A DNA stretch of 9,838 nucleotides from Verrucomicrobia bacterium UBA6354 (GTDB lineage Bacteria; Verrucomicrobiota; Kiritimatiellia; RFP12; UBA1067): contig DJRS01000010.1 in assembly GCA_002440145.1 (NCBI GenBank), positions 1,987-11,824 of the forward strand. The letters are read 5' to 3'. This document shows positions 1-6,465 of the stretch, one piece after another. Position 1 is the first letter of the stretch, and each line of letters opens with the position of its first letter. The notes beneath the pieces are model-generated. The model was not told the DNA's origin, ran no database searches, and saw only the letters and a program-made list of their open reading frames with translations. The translations under genes and the position numbers were made by a program.

Positions 1-131
1 GCCTCTCGCACAGAAAGTAAACGCCGACGGACGGCAAAAGGCTACGCCAACGCTACGCCTGACTGGCTTCGCACGTTCCGCCCGCCACTCTGCAGGCGAA
101 CGCAAATATCAGCTTTCCTCTCCAAGGGTAG

Positions 132-153
132 GGGCGGCAGTCCCCTGCCGCCC
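132..153. repeat. Perfect palindrome, hairpin repeat
   Basis: GGGCGGCAG (132-140) and CTGCCGCCC (145-153) form a perfect 9-bp stem around a TCCC loop. No T tract follows on either strand. The very GC-rich, symmetrical shape is like dispersed intergenic palindromes (REP-like elements). That it is repeated elsewhere in the genome is inference, since only one copy is in this window. Confidence 0.5.
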
Positions 154-181
154 GCCCAACAAAAGGCAGAACAACCACCAG

Positions 182-204
182 GACAAGGGAGCCTTCCTCT
201 TGTC
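182..204. repeat. Second intergenic hairpin
   Basis: GACAAGGG (182-189) pairs with CTCTTGTC (197-204) over 8 bp including one G-T wobble, with a 7-nt loop. It sits 28 nt after the first palindrome and may belong to the same repeat element. There is no T run after it. Confidence 0.4.
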
Positions 205-291
205 TACACTGCATAAGTGCGTCCAAAGCGCGGCGCCAGCGCCAAAGATTCCATGAAATCGTACGCCCCCATGGCGCGAAGAGCATATTTT

Positions 292-300
292 TGCTATAAT
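292..300 (+). promoter_or_regulatory. Extended -10 promoter of fmt
   Basis: TGC (292-294) precedes a consensus -10 box TATAAT (295-300), an extended -10 arrangement. No good -35 box lies 16-18 bp upstream, which is usual for extended -10 promoters. Transcription would start near position 307, only about five bases before the fmt ATG at 312. No Shine-Dalgarno lies in between, so the mRNA would be leaderless or nearly so. Confidence 0.65.
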
Positions 301-311
301 ATCCCCACTTT

Positions 312-1328
312 ATGCGAATAGTTTTCATGGGTTCTTCCGCCGCATCGGCCACATGCCTGCGTGCGATTTTGCGCGAAAAGGGTCTTGATGTCGTGGGCGT
401 CGTGACACAGCCGGACCGTCCGGCCGGGCGCGGCAAGGCGCTGACACCCTGTCCGTGCAAGGCTTTTGCGCTTGCGAACGGGCTGGGGGAGTCGATCATT
501 TCGCCCGAGAGCGTGAACAGCGACGAAGCCTTGGCGAAACTGCGGGAGTGGAACCCGGATGTCGCCGTGGTGGTGGCCTACGGCCAGATCCTCAAGAAAC
601 CGGTATTGGAACTGCCCCTTTTCGGGTGCATAAACTGCCATTTCTCGCTTTTGCCGAAATATCGCGGCGCGGCTCCCGTCGCCGCGGCAATCGCCGCGGG
701 CGACCGGGTGACGGGGGTGACAATCATGCGGATGGGGCCGGGACTCGACGACGGGCCCATTCTCTACCAACGCTACGAGCCGATTTATCTGGACGCGACG
801 GGCGGGGAACTGATGGATGGCCTCGCGGTCACGGGCGGGGTTGCGCTCGCGAAGACGCTGAAACTGATGGGGCGCAACGCCCTGCCGCCGAGCGTCCCGC
901 AGGACGATGCCGAGGCGACGTACGTGCACAAACTGAAGAAGGCAGACGGTCTCATCGACTGGACGGCCCCCGTCCTGGAAATCGAACGCAAAATCCGCGC
1001 CTATTCCCCTTGGCCCGCCTGCCACACCTTCCTGCCGGAGCGCTTCCGGCGCAAGGGCAACACGGGGCGACTCGTCATTCTGCGCGCACGGATGGTCAAT
1101 AAAATGGAAGAAGCCTGGAAAAACGCCGCACCGGGAACGGTGCTAAAGGCATCCGCCATGCGTGAAAAGGGAGAAGATGCCCTGCCGCCCGGTCCTGTCG
1201 TAAAGTGCGGAGACACAGCCCTCCTTCTGACGGAACTCAAGCCCGAAGGCGGCGGTCCCATGGACGGCGGTGCGTTTTTGCGCGGACGCCCCCTCCAGCC
1301 GGGCGTGGACGTTCTGGGCAACGCATAG
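312..1328 (+). CDS. fmt: Methionyl-tRNA formyltransferase
   Basis: Formylates the amino group of Met on initiator tRNA using 10-formyltetrahydrofolate, in the cytoplasm, before bacterial translation initiation. The 338-residue product starts with the usual MRIVFMGSS strand. It has PDRPAGRGK (34-42), the active-site region N108-C-H110 followed by SLLPKYRGAAP (112-122), and D146 in MGPGLDDG; these match the Asn-His-Asp catalytic set of the formyltransferase fold. The C-terminal OB-type domain is recognisable from KLKKADGLIDW (207-217) and IRAYSPWPA (228-236). Length is a little over the usual 310-320 residues; the extra sequence lies mainly in the C-terminal domain. ATG 312 is chosen because it gives the canonical N terminus and sits just after a consensus -10. 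No ribosome-binding site is visible. It appears monocistronic and converges with the minus-strand operon 47 bp downstream. Identity is near certain. Confidence 0.97.
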   Translation: MRIVFMGSSAASATCLRAILREKGLDVVGVVTQPDRPAGRGKALTPCPCKAFALANGLGESIISPESVNSDEALAKLREWNPDVAVVVAYGQILKKPVLELPLFGCINCHFSLLPKYRGAAPVAAAIAAGDRVTGVTIMRMGPGLDDGPILYQRYEPIYLDATGGELMDGLAVTGGVALAKTLKLMGRNALPPSVPQDDAEATYVHKLKKADGLIDWTAPVLEIERKIRAYSPWPACHTFLPERFRRKGNTGRLVILRARMVNKMEEAWKNAAPGTVLKASAMREKGEDALPPGPVVKCGDTALLLTELKPEGGGPMDGGAFLRGRPLQPGVDVLGNA

Positions 1329-1375
1329 CCCGGAACGCGCGGCGCGGTCGAAGCCCAAAAGGCGTCTGTCCGCGG

Positions 1376-2290
1376 TTATTTCGCTTTGCGCGCGCCCCCG
1401 GGCCTTTTGTCGCCGCGGCGGAATCCGCCCAGATTTGGATTCCGGAAGTCCTTTTCCGCCGCGGAGATTGCGCTGACGAGGCGCAAGGTTTCCGGTCCGC
1501 CCTCCAAGGGATCCGGCACGAGAAAGGGCGCGATGGACTCCAAATGGTCTCCGACAGATCCGCCGTTGGCGAAAGAGCGGTAGAGATTGAGGTAAACCGG
1601 GTCCATGGGCAGGTCCGTGTTGAGTCCCCACTCGGCGACCAGGAGCTTTTCGAGCGCCTGGCTCGGTTTCCCGCCTGCATAGGTCTCGGAATATTTGTAG
1701 AGATCCCTTTTCGTGCGGGGCTTCCAGCGGGGGTGTTTGGCGGACTCCGAAATGAATTGCCTGACGTCCGGCCAGTAATCTTCCTTCTCCAGGTCGAACA
1801 GACAAGGGTTGTAAATAATCGTATGTTCGCTGTCGACCAGATATTTCGCGTAGGGGCTGAGCGTGGGAGTCGTGATCATATATTTGATTTCGTTCAGGGA
1901 AATCAACGGATCGAATTCCTCCAGCCCGAGAAGAATGTCCATAAAGTCCAGATAGGTCAGTGCGCCGTAGACGCGCGAACAGGCCGTGGCATAGCGCTCG
2001 ACGATCATGCCGAGTTCTTGCATATGAAGGACGCAGGGGTCCAATTTCGCGATGGACTCCTGCAGCTCCGGGGTCAGGGAAAATATCGATGTGAGCGAGT
2101 TTTCGTCCCACAGGACCTTCATGCCGTGCAGCGGGAACCCCTTGAAAAAGGTGGCGTACGTGCCGTGCGGATCGAGCGCGGCATACATTCCTTTATTCCG
2201 ACAGGCGCGCATGATGCATTCCCAGGTCTGAACGTTGAAGAGCAGCACCTTGAGCTGCAGTTCTTCGGGATCTTCGGTTTTTTTCGTCAT
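1376..2290 (-). CDS. Uncharacterised 304-residue protein
   Basis: I do not recognise this protein. It starts MTKKTEDPEELQLK, has no signal peptide or membrane segment, and looks cytoplasmic: a mixed alpha/beta, Leu- and aromatic-rich body, with a basic Gly/Arg/Lys tail over the last 20 or so residues that is probably disordered. No nuclease, methyltransferase, P-loop or zinc-finger motif is evident. The start at 2290 is preceded by GAAAGG five bases upstream; an in-frame upstream extension to 2464 would run antiparallel through the smr gene and is rejected. It is the last gene of the five-gene minus operon, 11 bp after the Smr gene. By eye its GC content is lower than that of the surrounding genes, which could mean different ancestry. 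That it is a real gene is well supported by the operon position, ribosome-binding site and unbiased amino-acid composition. Confidence 0.8.
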   Translation of the reverse strand: MTKKTEDPEELQLKVLLFNVQTWECIMRACRNKGMYAALDPHGTYATFFKGFPLHGMKVLWDENSLTSIFSLTPELQESIAKLDPCVLHMQELGMIVERYATACSRVYGALTYLDFMDILLGLEEFDPLISLNEIKYMITTPTLSPYAKYLVDSEHTIIYNPCLFDLEKEDYWPDVRQFISESAKHPRWKPRTKRDLYKYSETYAGGKPSQALEKLLVAEWGLNTDLPMDPVYLNLYRSFANGGSVGDHLESIAPFLVPDPLEGGPETLRLVSAISAAEKDFRNPNLGGFRRGDKRPGGARKAK

Positions 2291-2301
2291 AATGCCTTTC
2301 T

Positions 2302-2643
2302 TCAGATGCAGATGAACACGAGCCCCGGGTTGGGAGAACGCTTGTAGAGGGGCGGCAGCTCCGCCAGACGCGGGAAGGCAAGCGCCTGCATGGAGAAGAT
2401 GTCGCCCGCATATTCGCCGTCCAAATAACCGCGGATGTGGTTCTGGCGTCTGTAGACGGCGCACGCGGCCAGGACGGCCTCCTTTATGCGCGAGGTGCCG
2501 CCGCCCGACCCGTAGCCGGTGATGACGGCGAAGAGCGCCGGACCGTGCGCGCGTGCGGACGAGATATAGCGGTCAAGGGACGCGAGCGCGGCGTCCACAT
2601 GGGTGCCGCGGGGATGCAGATCGTACTCGGGGATGGTTCTCAT
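2302..2643 (-). CDS. Stand-alone Smr-domain protein
   Basis: A 113-residue protein consisting mostly of one Smr (small MutS-related) domain. The family's first motif appears as DLHPRG (8-13, usually LDLHG) and the second as TGYGSGGGTSRIKEAV (42-57, usually HGxGxG followed by an amphipathic helix). Smr domains bind or cut branched DNA or RNA; several stand-alone ones act as endonucleases in ribosome rescue. The usual His of the second motif is Thr here, so catalytic activity is uncertain. Residues 80-113 lie beyond the domain and are not recognised. The start ATG at 2643 overlaps the stop of the pseudouridine synthase gene as ATGA, implying translational coupling and suggesting an RNA-related role. 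Confidence 0.85.
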   Translation of the reverse strand: MRTIPEYDLHPRGTHVDAALASLDRYISSARAHGPALFAVITGYGSGGGTSRIKEAVLAACAVYRRQNHIRGYLDGEYAGDIFSMQALAFPRLAELPPLYKRSPNPGLVFICI

Positions 2644-3590
2644 TTTGCAGGTTTCAGGCGCGCCCAGTCCGGGAGGGGCGTCTCGATCCGGAGGGACCGT
2701 CCGGTCACAGGGTGGACAAACGCCGCGGCGAAAGCGTGCAGGCAATGCCCAGTCTGGTTCTCGACCGCGAACGCCCCATAGAGCCGGTCGTTTACGATAT
2801 GGATGCCCGACAGGGCGAGTTGCGCCCGGATCTGGTGCGTGACGCCCGTGAAGATGGTGATGCGCAAAAGCGTCCGTTCCTCGTTCCCGGCGCGCGTATG
2901 TCCGACGGGTTCGTAGCGCGTGACGGCGTGCAGGGGGCGCAGACGGCGCCGTTCGCTTTCGCAGAGCCGGTTGTGGTGCGCGTCGATCATCCGGCAGAAG
3001 GGAATGGACGGGTCGTGCGCGAGGTCGTTTTCGAGGGTCGCGCCGGCGGTGTAATGTCCTTCCACGAGCGCGAGATAGGTCTTCTCGACCGTCTGTGCGG
3101 CGAATTGCGCGCGCAACGCCGCGAAAGCGGGGGCGGTGCGCGCGACCAGGACGAGCCCGGAGGTGTCGGCGTCGATGCGGTGGACGGCGCCGGCGAGCAG
3201 GGGCCGGTCGCCGAGAGGGGCGCATTCCGGGTACCGCGCCACGATGCCGTTCGCGAGCGTCGCCGTTTCGTTGTGCGACAGGGGCTGCACCGGCATCCCG
3301 GCCGGTTTGTCGCACCCCAGCAGCGCGTCGTCCGCGTAGATGACATGGGGGTCCACCGCGGCATTCGGGGCGACCGTGTTGTCGCGGGCCTCCGCGAGGC
3401 GGGCCACCGCAATCCGTTCGCCGCCGGCGAGGCGGCGTCCTTTGGGCAGAAGCCGTCCGTTCACCGTGACCGCGCCGGACGCCACCGCCTCGCGCGCGAA
3501 GGCTTTCGTCGTCGCCGGGAACGCCGCGACCAAAGCGGCATCCAATCGGACGCCGCTTTGGTTGTTTGTGAACGAAACGTTCTCCAGCAT
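2640..3590 (-). CDS. RluA-family pseudouridine synthase with S4 domain
   Basis: Converts specific uridines in rRNA or tRNA to pseudouridine. The 316-residue protein has an N-terminal S4 RNA-binding domain (about residues 12-62, with the GAVTVNGRLLPKGRRL segment) and an RluA catalytic domain. The catalytic Asp is D140 in HRIDADTSG (137-145). The later family motif appears as GVTHQIRAQLALSG (249-262) followed by DRLYG (268-272), where the usual Arg before THQIR is replaced by Val. The architecture resembles RluC/RluD, but the exact target cannot be told from sequence, so no symbol is given. The ATG at 3590 follows the lipoprotein stop by three bases and lacks an obvious Shine-Dalgarno, so translation probably depends on coupling. 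It shares a 4-bp ATGA overlap with the next gene, smr. Confidence 0.92.
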   Translation of the reverse strand: MLENVSFTNNQSGVRLDAALVAAFPATTKAFAREAVASGAVTVNGRLLPKGRRLAGGERIAVARLAEARDNTVAPNAAVDPHVIYADDALLGCDKPAGMPVQPLSHNETATLANGIVARYPECAPLGDRPLLAGAVHRIDADTSGLVLVARTAPAFAALRAQFAAQTVEKTYLALVEGHYTAGATLENDLAHDPSIPFCRMIDAHHNRLCESERRRLRPLHAVTRYEPVGHTRAGNEERTLLRITIFTGVTHQIRAQLALSGIHIVNDRLYGAFAVENQTGHCLHAFAAAFVHPVTGRSLRIETPLPDWARLKPAK

Positions 3591-3593
3591 GGG

Positions 3594-3776
3594 CTAGTCG
3601 TACTGGTTCATGATGGAGGGGGCGATGGGGGCCATGCCCTCCCACGACTTGTTCGACGACCAGGGCAGGTCGCTGTCCTCGGCCGTGTCGGCTATGCACC
3701 CCGCGAACAGGAGGCACGCGCCCAGCGCGCCCCCCAGCAGCCATATGCGCAGATCAGTCCGCGAAGATGACGTCAT
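3594..3776 (-). CDS. Small lipoprotein, 60 residues
   Basis: A short secreted lipoprotein. The N terminus MTSSSRTDLR is followed by a hydrophobic stretch (residues 11-25) and a lipobox LLFAGC with the lipidated Cys at 27, leaving a mature peptide of only 34 residues. This is acidic at first and then rich in Trp, Ser, Pro and Met (SDLPWSSNKSWEGMAP, 35-50). The start at 3776 overlaps the end of the upstream coiled-coil gene by 23 bp; a GGGGAG about ten bases upstream can serve as ribosome-binding site. The overlap suggests the two are made together and may act together in the envelope. I cannot assign a function. Short lipoproteins ending in Trp-rich tails seem to occur in PVC bacteria, but that is recollection rather than something tested here. 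Confidence 0.75.
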   Translation of the reverse strand: MTSSSRTDLRIWLLGGALGACLLFAGCIADTAEDSDLPWSSNKSWEGMAPIAPSIMNQYD

Positions 3777-4893
3777 TGGACTTGATCTCCCCTTGCGACC
3801 AGTTCGCGAGAATATCGCAGACGACATAGTTCTTGCCCGGCACTTCCTGGCGCAGGCGCAGACGCCCGATGAACTCGCCGGCGACGCCCTTGTAGCCCGG
3901 CCGCTTCACCGAAAGCTCCACACGCGGCAACGGTTTGTTGAGCTCCGGTCCTTTGAGCTCCTTCAGCGCCTCGTTCGAGAGCTTGACGATGGCGAACAGA
4001 TCTTCCGCGTCGGCCTCGACGACCGTGCCCTTGTCCCCGGCCGGGAGCGTCACGGACGTATCGGCGCCCGCCTCGGCCGCAGGGCCCACGTTCGCTTGCG
4101 CGAGCGCGTCCTTTGCAACCTTCTTGAGCTGCTCGTTCTCGCGCAACGCCTTGGCGAGCTCCTCCTTCGCGGCGTCGGTCTCGTCCCGGGCGGAGACGGC
4201 TTCATCGCGCAGGGAGGCGATCTCGGCGTTCAGCTCGTCGATCTGCGAGCGGATCTTGACATTCTGGGTTTCCAGCGTATTGTGCGACTTTTCGGCCTTC
4301 TCCTGCTGGGAGGCGGCTTCGGTCTCGGACACCTTGGCCTGGCGAAGCTCCGGCTTCAGCCTGTTGACTTCGGACACGGTCTGCTCCAGAAGGTCGCGCA
4401 GCTTTTTCAACGCCTCGCGCGTCGTGTTGAGGCGGGCCTGCTGGGCGGAGCACGCCTGGAAGAGCTGTTCCAGGAGTTCCTTCTCTGTTCCGGGGCCGTC
4501 CATCAGCGGGCGTCCGCCGTCCATGACCGGCTTCCCTTCGGCGTCCGTCACGTAGACGTCGCGCAACTGTTGGCGTTCGCGCGCGCCCCAGGAGAACGTC
4601 TCGAGAGACTGCTTCTCGAGATAGAACTTGTAGTCTTCGAGTATGTTCTCGGTTTCGGGCGTATCGACGATCTTCGCTTCCACGGGCGACACGTCCATGC
4701 GCATTTCGGTCGTCACGCTCTTGTCCGGCTCGGCCTTCTCGATGGTGCTGGCTATTTTGATCAGGTAGTCTTCCTGCAAACGCCCCCTGTCCGCCAGCGT
4801 AGCACGCTGTGCGTTCAACTGGAGCTCGAACCACAGGGCGGCTCCGGCCAAGGCCACGAAAAGGTACACGAATACATGCAGTATCTTTGTCAT
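3754..4893 (-). CDS. Membrane-anchored coiled-coil protein
   Basis: A 379-residue protein with one N-terminal hydrophobic segment (about residues 4-24), probably an uncleaved signal anchor with the rest facing the periplasm. A linker with conserved-looking Trp and Tyr residues (85-135) follows. A long Glu/Lys/Ala-rich coiled coil (about 136-265) comes next, then an Ala/Gly-rich spacer. The compact C-terminal region (321-379) contains GRLRLRQEVPGKNYVVCDIL (343-362) and looks like a small beta domain. I do not recognise a named family; a structural or envelope-spanning role is inference. The start at 4893 has AAGGAA eight bases upstream (4902-4907). An in-frame upstream extension to 4983 would run past the promoter and into the divergent tgt promoter, so it is rejected. 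It heads the minus-strand operon and overlaps the lipoprotein gene by 23 bp. Confidence 0.85.
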   Translation of the reverse strand: MTKILHVFVYLFVALAGAALWFELQLNAQRATLADRGRLQEDYLIKIASTIEKAEPDKSVTTEMRMDVSPVEAKIVDTPETENILEDYKFYLEKQSLETFSWGARERQQLRDVYVTDAEGKPVMDGGRPLMDGPGTEKELLEQLFQACSAQQARLNTTREALKKLRDLLEQTVSEVNRLKPELRQAKVSETEAASQQEKAEKSHNTLETQNVKIRSQIDELNAEIASLRDEAVSARDETDAAKEELAKALRENEQLKKVAKDALAQANVGPAAEAGADTSVTLPAGDKGTVVEADAEDLFAIVKLSNEALKELKGPELNKPLPRVELSVKRPGYKGVAGEFIGRLRLRQEVPGKNYVVCDILANWSQGEIKSNDVIFAD

Positions 4894-4901
4894 AGAATCT
4901 G

Positions 4902-4907
4902 TTCCTT
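4902..4907 (-). promoter_or_regulatory. Ribosome-binding site of coiled-coil gene
   Basis: AAGGAA on the minus strand, eight bases before the ATG at 4893. It decides between this start and the in-frame ATG codons further upstream, which lack such a site. Confidence 0.6.
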
Positions 4908-4923
4908 CATTCAAACACCTAAT

Positions 4924-4952
4924 ATGATACATCATTTTTCTCCAAAAGGCAA
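4924..4952 (-). promoter_or_regulatory. Promoter of the minus-strand operon
   Basis: On the minus strand, TTGCCT (4947-4952) and TATCAT (4924-4929) are separated by 17 bp. This gives a leader of about 25 nt before the coiled-coil gene. It would drive all five genes down to 1376, since no terminator is visible between them. The -35 box falls inside the spacer region of the divergent tgt promoter. Confidence 0.6.
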
Positions 4953-4960
4953 CCGTTTTT

Positions 4961-4969
4961 TGGTAAAAT
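4961..4969 (+). promoter_or_regulatory. Extended -10 promoter of tgt
   Basis: TGG (4961-4963) plus TAAAAT (4964-4969) form an extended -10 box; no good -35 is visible. The start codon begins only seven bases after the box, at the position where transcription itself should start. The predicted mRNA is therefore leaderless, as for fmt. Confidence 0.6.
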
Positions 4970-4976
4970 ATAGGGC

Positions 4977-6086
4977 ATGACATTTGACATCATCAGAGAA
5001 GATGTGCGCACAGGGGCCCGTCTGGGCCGCCTCGAGACGGCGCACGGCACCGTGGAAACGCCCGTTTTCATGGATGTCGGCACGCTGGGCACCGTCAAGT
5101 CGCTCGAGCCGCGGGACCTTTCGGAGAACCATGCGCAGGTCGTTCTCGGCAACACGTACCACCTCATGCTGCGCCCGGGGCCGGACGTCATCGCCGCGGC
5201 GGGCGGTCTGCACGCCTTCATGAAATGGGACGGTCCCATCCTCACCGACTCGGGCGGATTCCAGGTTTTCTCGCTCGCGAAGATGCGCAAGATAACGGAG
5301 GAAGGCTGCCGGTTCAATTCGCATCTGGACGGCCACGAGTTCTTCCTCGGCCCGAAGGAGTCCATGGAGATGCAACGCATTCTCGGCAGCGACATCGCCA
5401 TGGTGTTCGACGAATGCCTCCCCTATCCCTGCGACCGGGCGCGCGCCGTCTCCAGCGTGGAGCAGACGATCCGCTGGGCGGCGCGCTCCAAGGCGTGCCC
5501 CCACGCCCCCGGCCAGCTCGTCTTCGGCATCGTCCAGGGCGGCGTCTACGCGGACCTGCGCAGGCATTGCGCCGAGGAGCTCGTCAAGATCGGCTTCGAC
5601 GGCTACGCGATCGGCGGCGTGAGCGTGGGCGAACCCGAAGAGGAGATGTACCGGGCGGTCGAGGCGTCCGTCCCGTATCTGCCGCGGGAAGCGCCGCGCT
5701 ACGTCATGGGCCTCGGGGTCATGCACCAGATGGCCGAATGCGTGGCGCGCGGCGTGGACATGTTCGACTGCGTCATCCCCACGCGCATCGCCCGGCACGG
5801 AACGGCCATCACGCGGCACGGCAACGTCGCCATCAAAGCCGCGAAATGGATCTATGACCAGGGTCCCGTGGAGGAAGGGTGCGACTGCTACTGCTGCCGC
5901 ACCTTCACCCGCAGTTACGTGCGCCATCTGCTGGCGTGCAACGAAATACTCGGCCTCAGGCTTTTGACCATCCACAACGTTTTCGCTCTCAACCGGTTCA
6001 TGGAGGAAATGCGCGCGGCGATCGCCGACGGTTCCTTCGCGGGCTGGAAAGAGCAGGTAAGAAAGGACACAACCAACCATGAATGA
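4977..6086 (+). CDS. tgt: Queuine tRNA-ribosyltransferase (tRNA-guanine transglycosylase)
   Basis: Swaps guanine 34 in GUN-anticodon tRNAs for the queuosine precursor preQ1. The 369-residue protein has the full set of family motifs: GNTYHL (58-63), TDSGGFQVFSL (90-100) with D91 as general acid/base, FDECLPYP (144-151), FGIVQGG (183-189), GYAIGGVSVGE (209-219), and nucleophile D264 in DMFDCVIPTR (261-270). The zinc ligands C302, C304, C307 and H333 are all present and fall at the same numbers as in the E. coli enzyme. The usual G-x-P-x-D segment after MG-x-G is here GVMHQM, and RNARNG is RIARHG, small family-level differences. No ribosome-binding site precedes ATG 4977. Its end overlaps yajC by 8 bp, the tgt-yajC order common in bacteria. 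Identity is near certain. Confidence 0.97.
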   Translation: MTFDIIREDVRTGARLGRLETAHGTVETPVFMDVGTLGTVKSLEPRDLSENHAQVVLGNTYHLMLRPGPDVIAAAGGLHAFMKWDGPILTDSGGFQVFSLAKMRKITEEGCRFNSHLDGHEFFLGPKESMEMQRILGSDIAMVFDECLPYPCDRARAVSSVEQTIRWAARSKACPHAPGQLVFGIVQGGVYADLRRHCAEELVKIGFDGYAIGGVSVGEPEEEMYRAVEASVPYLPREAPRYVMGLGVMHQMAECVARGVDMFDCVIPTRIARHGTAITRHGNVAIKAAKWIYDQGPVEEGCDCYCCRTFTRSYVRHLLACNEILGLRLLTIHNVFALNRFMEEMRAAIADGSFAGWKEQVRKDTTNHE

Positions 6087-6447
6087 AACCCAAGCGCCGG
6101 CGGCTACGACGACCGTGGCGACGACGACACAACCCGCGGAAGCGCCGGCTCCGGCCGCACCGCAGCAACAGAGCGGCTTCGGCATGCTCGTGCCGATGCT
6201 CCTCATCCTGGCGATCTTCTACTTTATGATGATCCGCCCGCAGCAGCGCCGCGAGAAAGAACGCCGCAAAATGATCGAGAACCTCCGCGCAGGGGCGAAA
6301 GTCGTCTTTGCGGGCGGCTTTATCGGCACGATCGTCGAGGCGACCGAGAAGACGTTCCGCATCGAAACGGCCCCGGGCAACGTGGTCGAAGTTCTGCGCA
6401 GCGCCGTTTCGAACATTGTCGAGGCGGACAAGCCGGCGGCCAAGTGA
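6079..6447 (+). CDS. yajC: Preprotein translocase accessory subunit YajC
   Basis: A small inner-membrane protein that associates with SecDF and SecYEG. It has 122 residues: an Ala/Pro/Thr/Gln-rich N-terminal stretch (1-32), one membrane helix (about 34-52, FGMLVPMLLILAIFYFMMI), then the hallmark RPQQRREKERR (53-63). A small beta-rich cytoplasmic part with GAKVVFAGGFIGTIVEA (71-87) completes the family pattern. The low-complexity N terminus is longer than in E. coli. The ATG at 6079 overlaps the tgt stop by 8 bp; AAAGGA lies about 11 bases upstream. secD and secF, which usually follow, are absent: the next gene encodes a LysM protein. Confidence 0.95.
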   Translation: MNETQAPAATTTVATTTQPAEAPAPAAPQQQSGFGMLVPMLLILAIFYFMMIRPQQRREKERRKMIENLRAGAKVVFAGGFIGTIVEATEKTFRIETAPGNVVEVLRSAVSNIVEADKPAAK

Positions 6448-6465
6448 GGACGGGAGAGGCTCGCC

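Larger units (their letters stand above)
1..290. other. Intergenic region, no gene seen
   Basis: I find no convincing coding region here. Open frames crossing it on the minus strand are continuations of frames antisense to fmt. The stretch holds an 8-bp direct repeat (GCTACGCC at 41-48 and 52-59) and two perfect or near-perfect hairpins, listed separately. None of the hairpins is followed by a T run, so they do not look like intrinsic terminators. The upstream neighbour gene lies outside the window. Confidence 0.6.

Noticed and set aside
1329..1375. Possible terminator between the convergent fmt and 304-residue genes
   Set aside because: There is a loose inverted repeat (CGCGG/CCGCG) with a large loop, but no T run on either side.
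1205..2347. A 380-codon plus-strand frame antisense to the 304-residue gene, and a 322-codon minus frame at 1143-2111
   Set aside because: Both overlap the end of fmt or the operon gene, lack ribosome-binding sites and have shadow-like composition. The 304-residue frame is the one with the correct operon spacing.
3610..4980. A 456-codon plus-strand open frame antisense to the coiled-coil gene
   Set aside because: Its Arg/Leu/Gly-rich composition is that of an antisense shadow; the opposite strand has a ribosome-binding site, membrane anchor and coiled coil.
4932..6206. A 424-codon minus frame antisense to tgt
   Set aside because: tgt is certain from its motifs; the antisense frame is rich in His, Asp, Arg and Val as typical shadows are.
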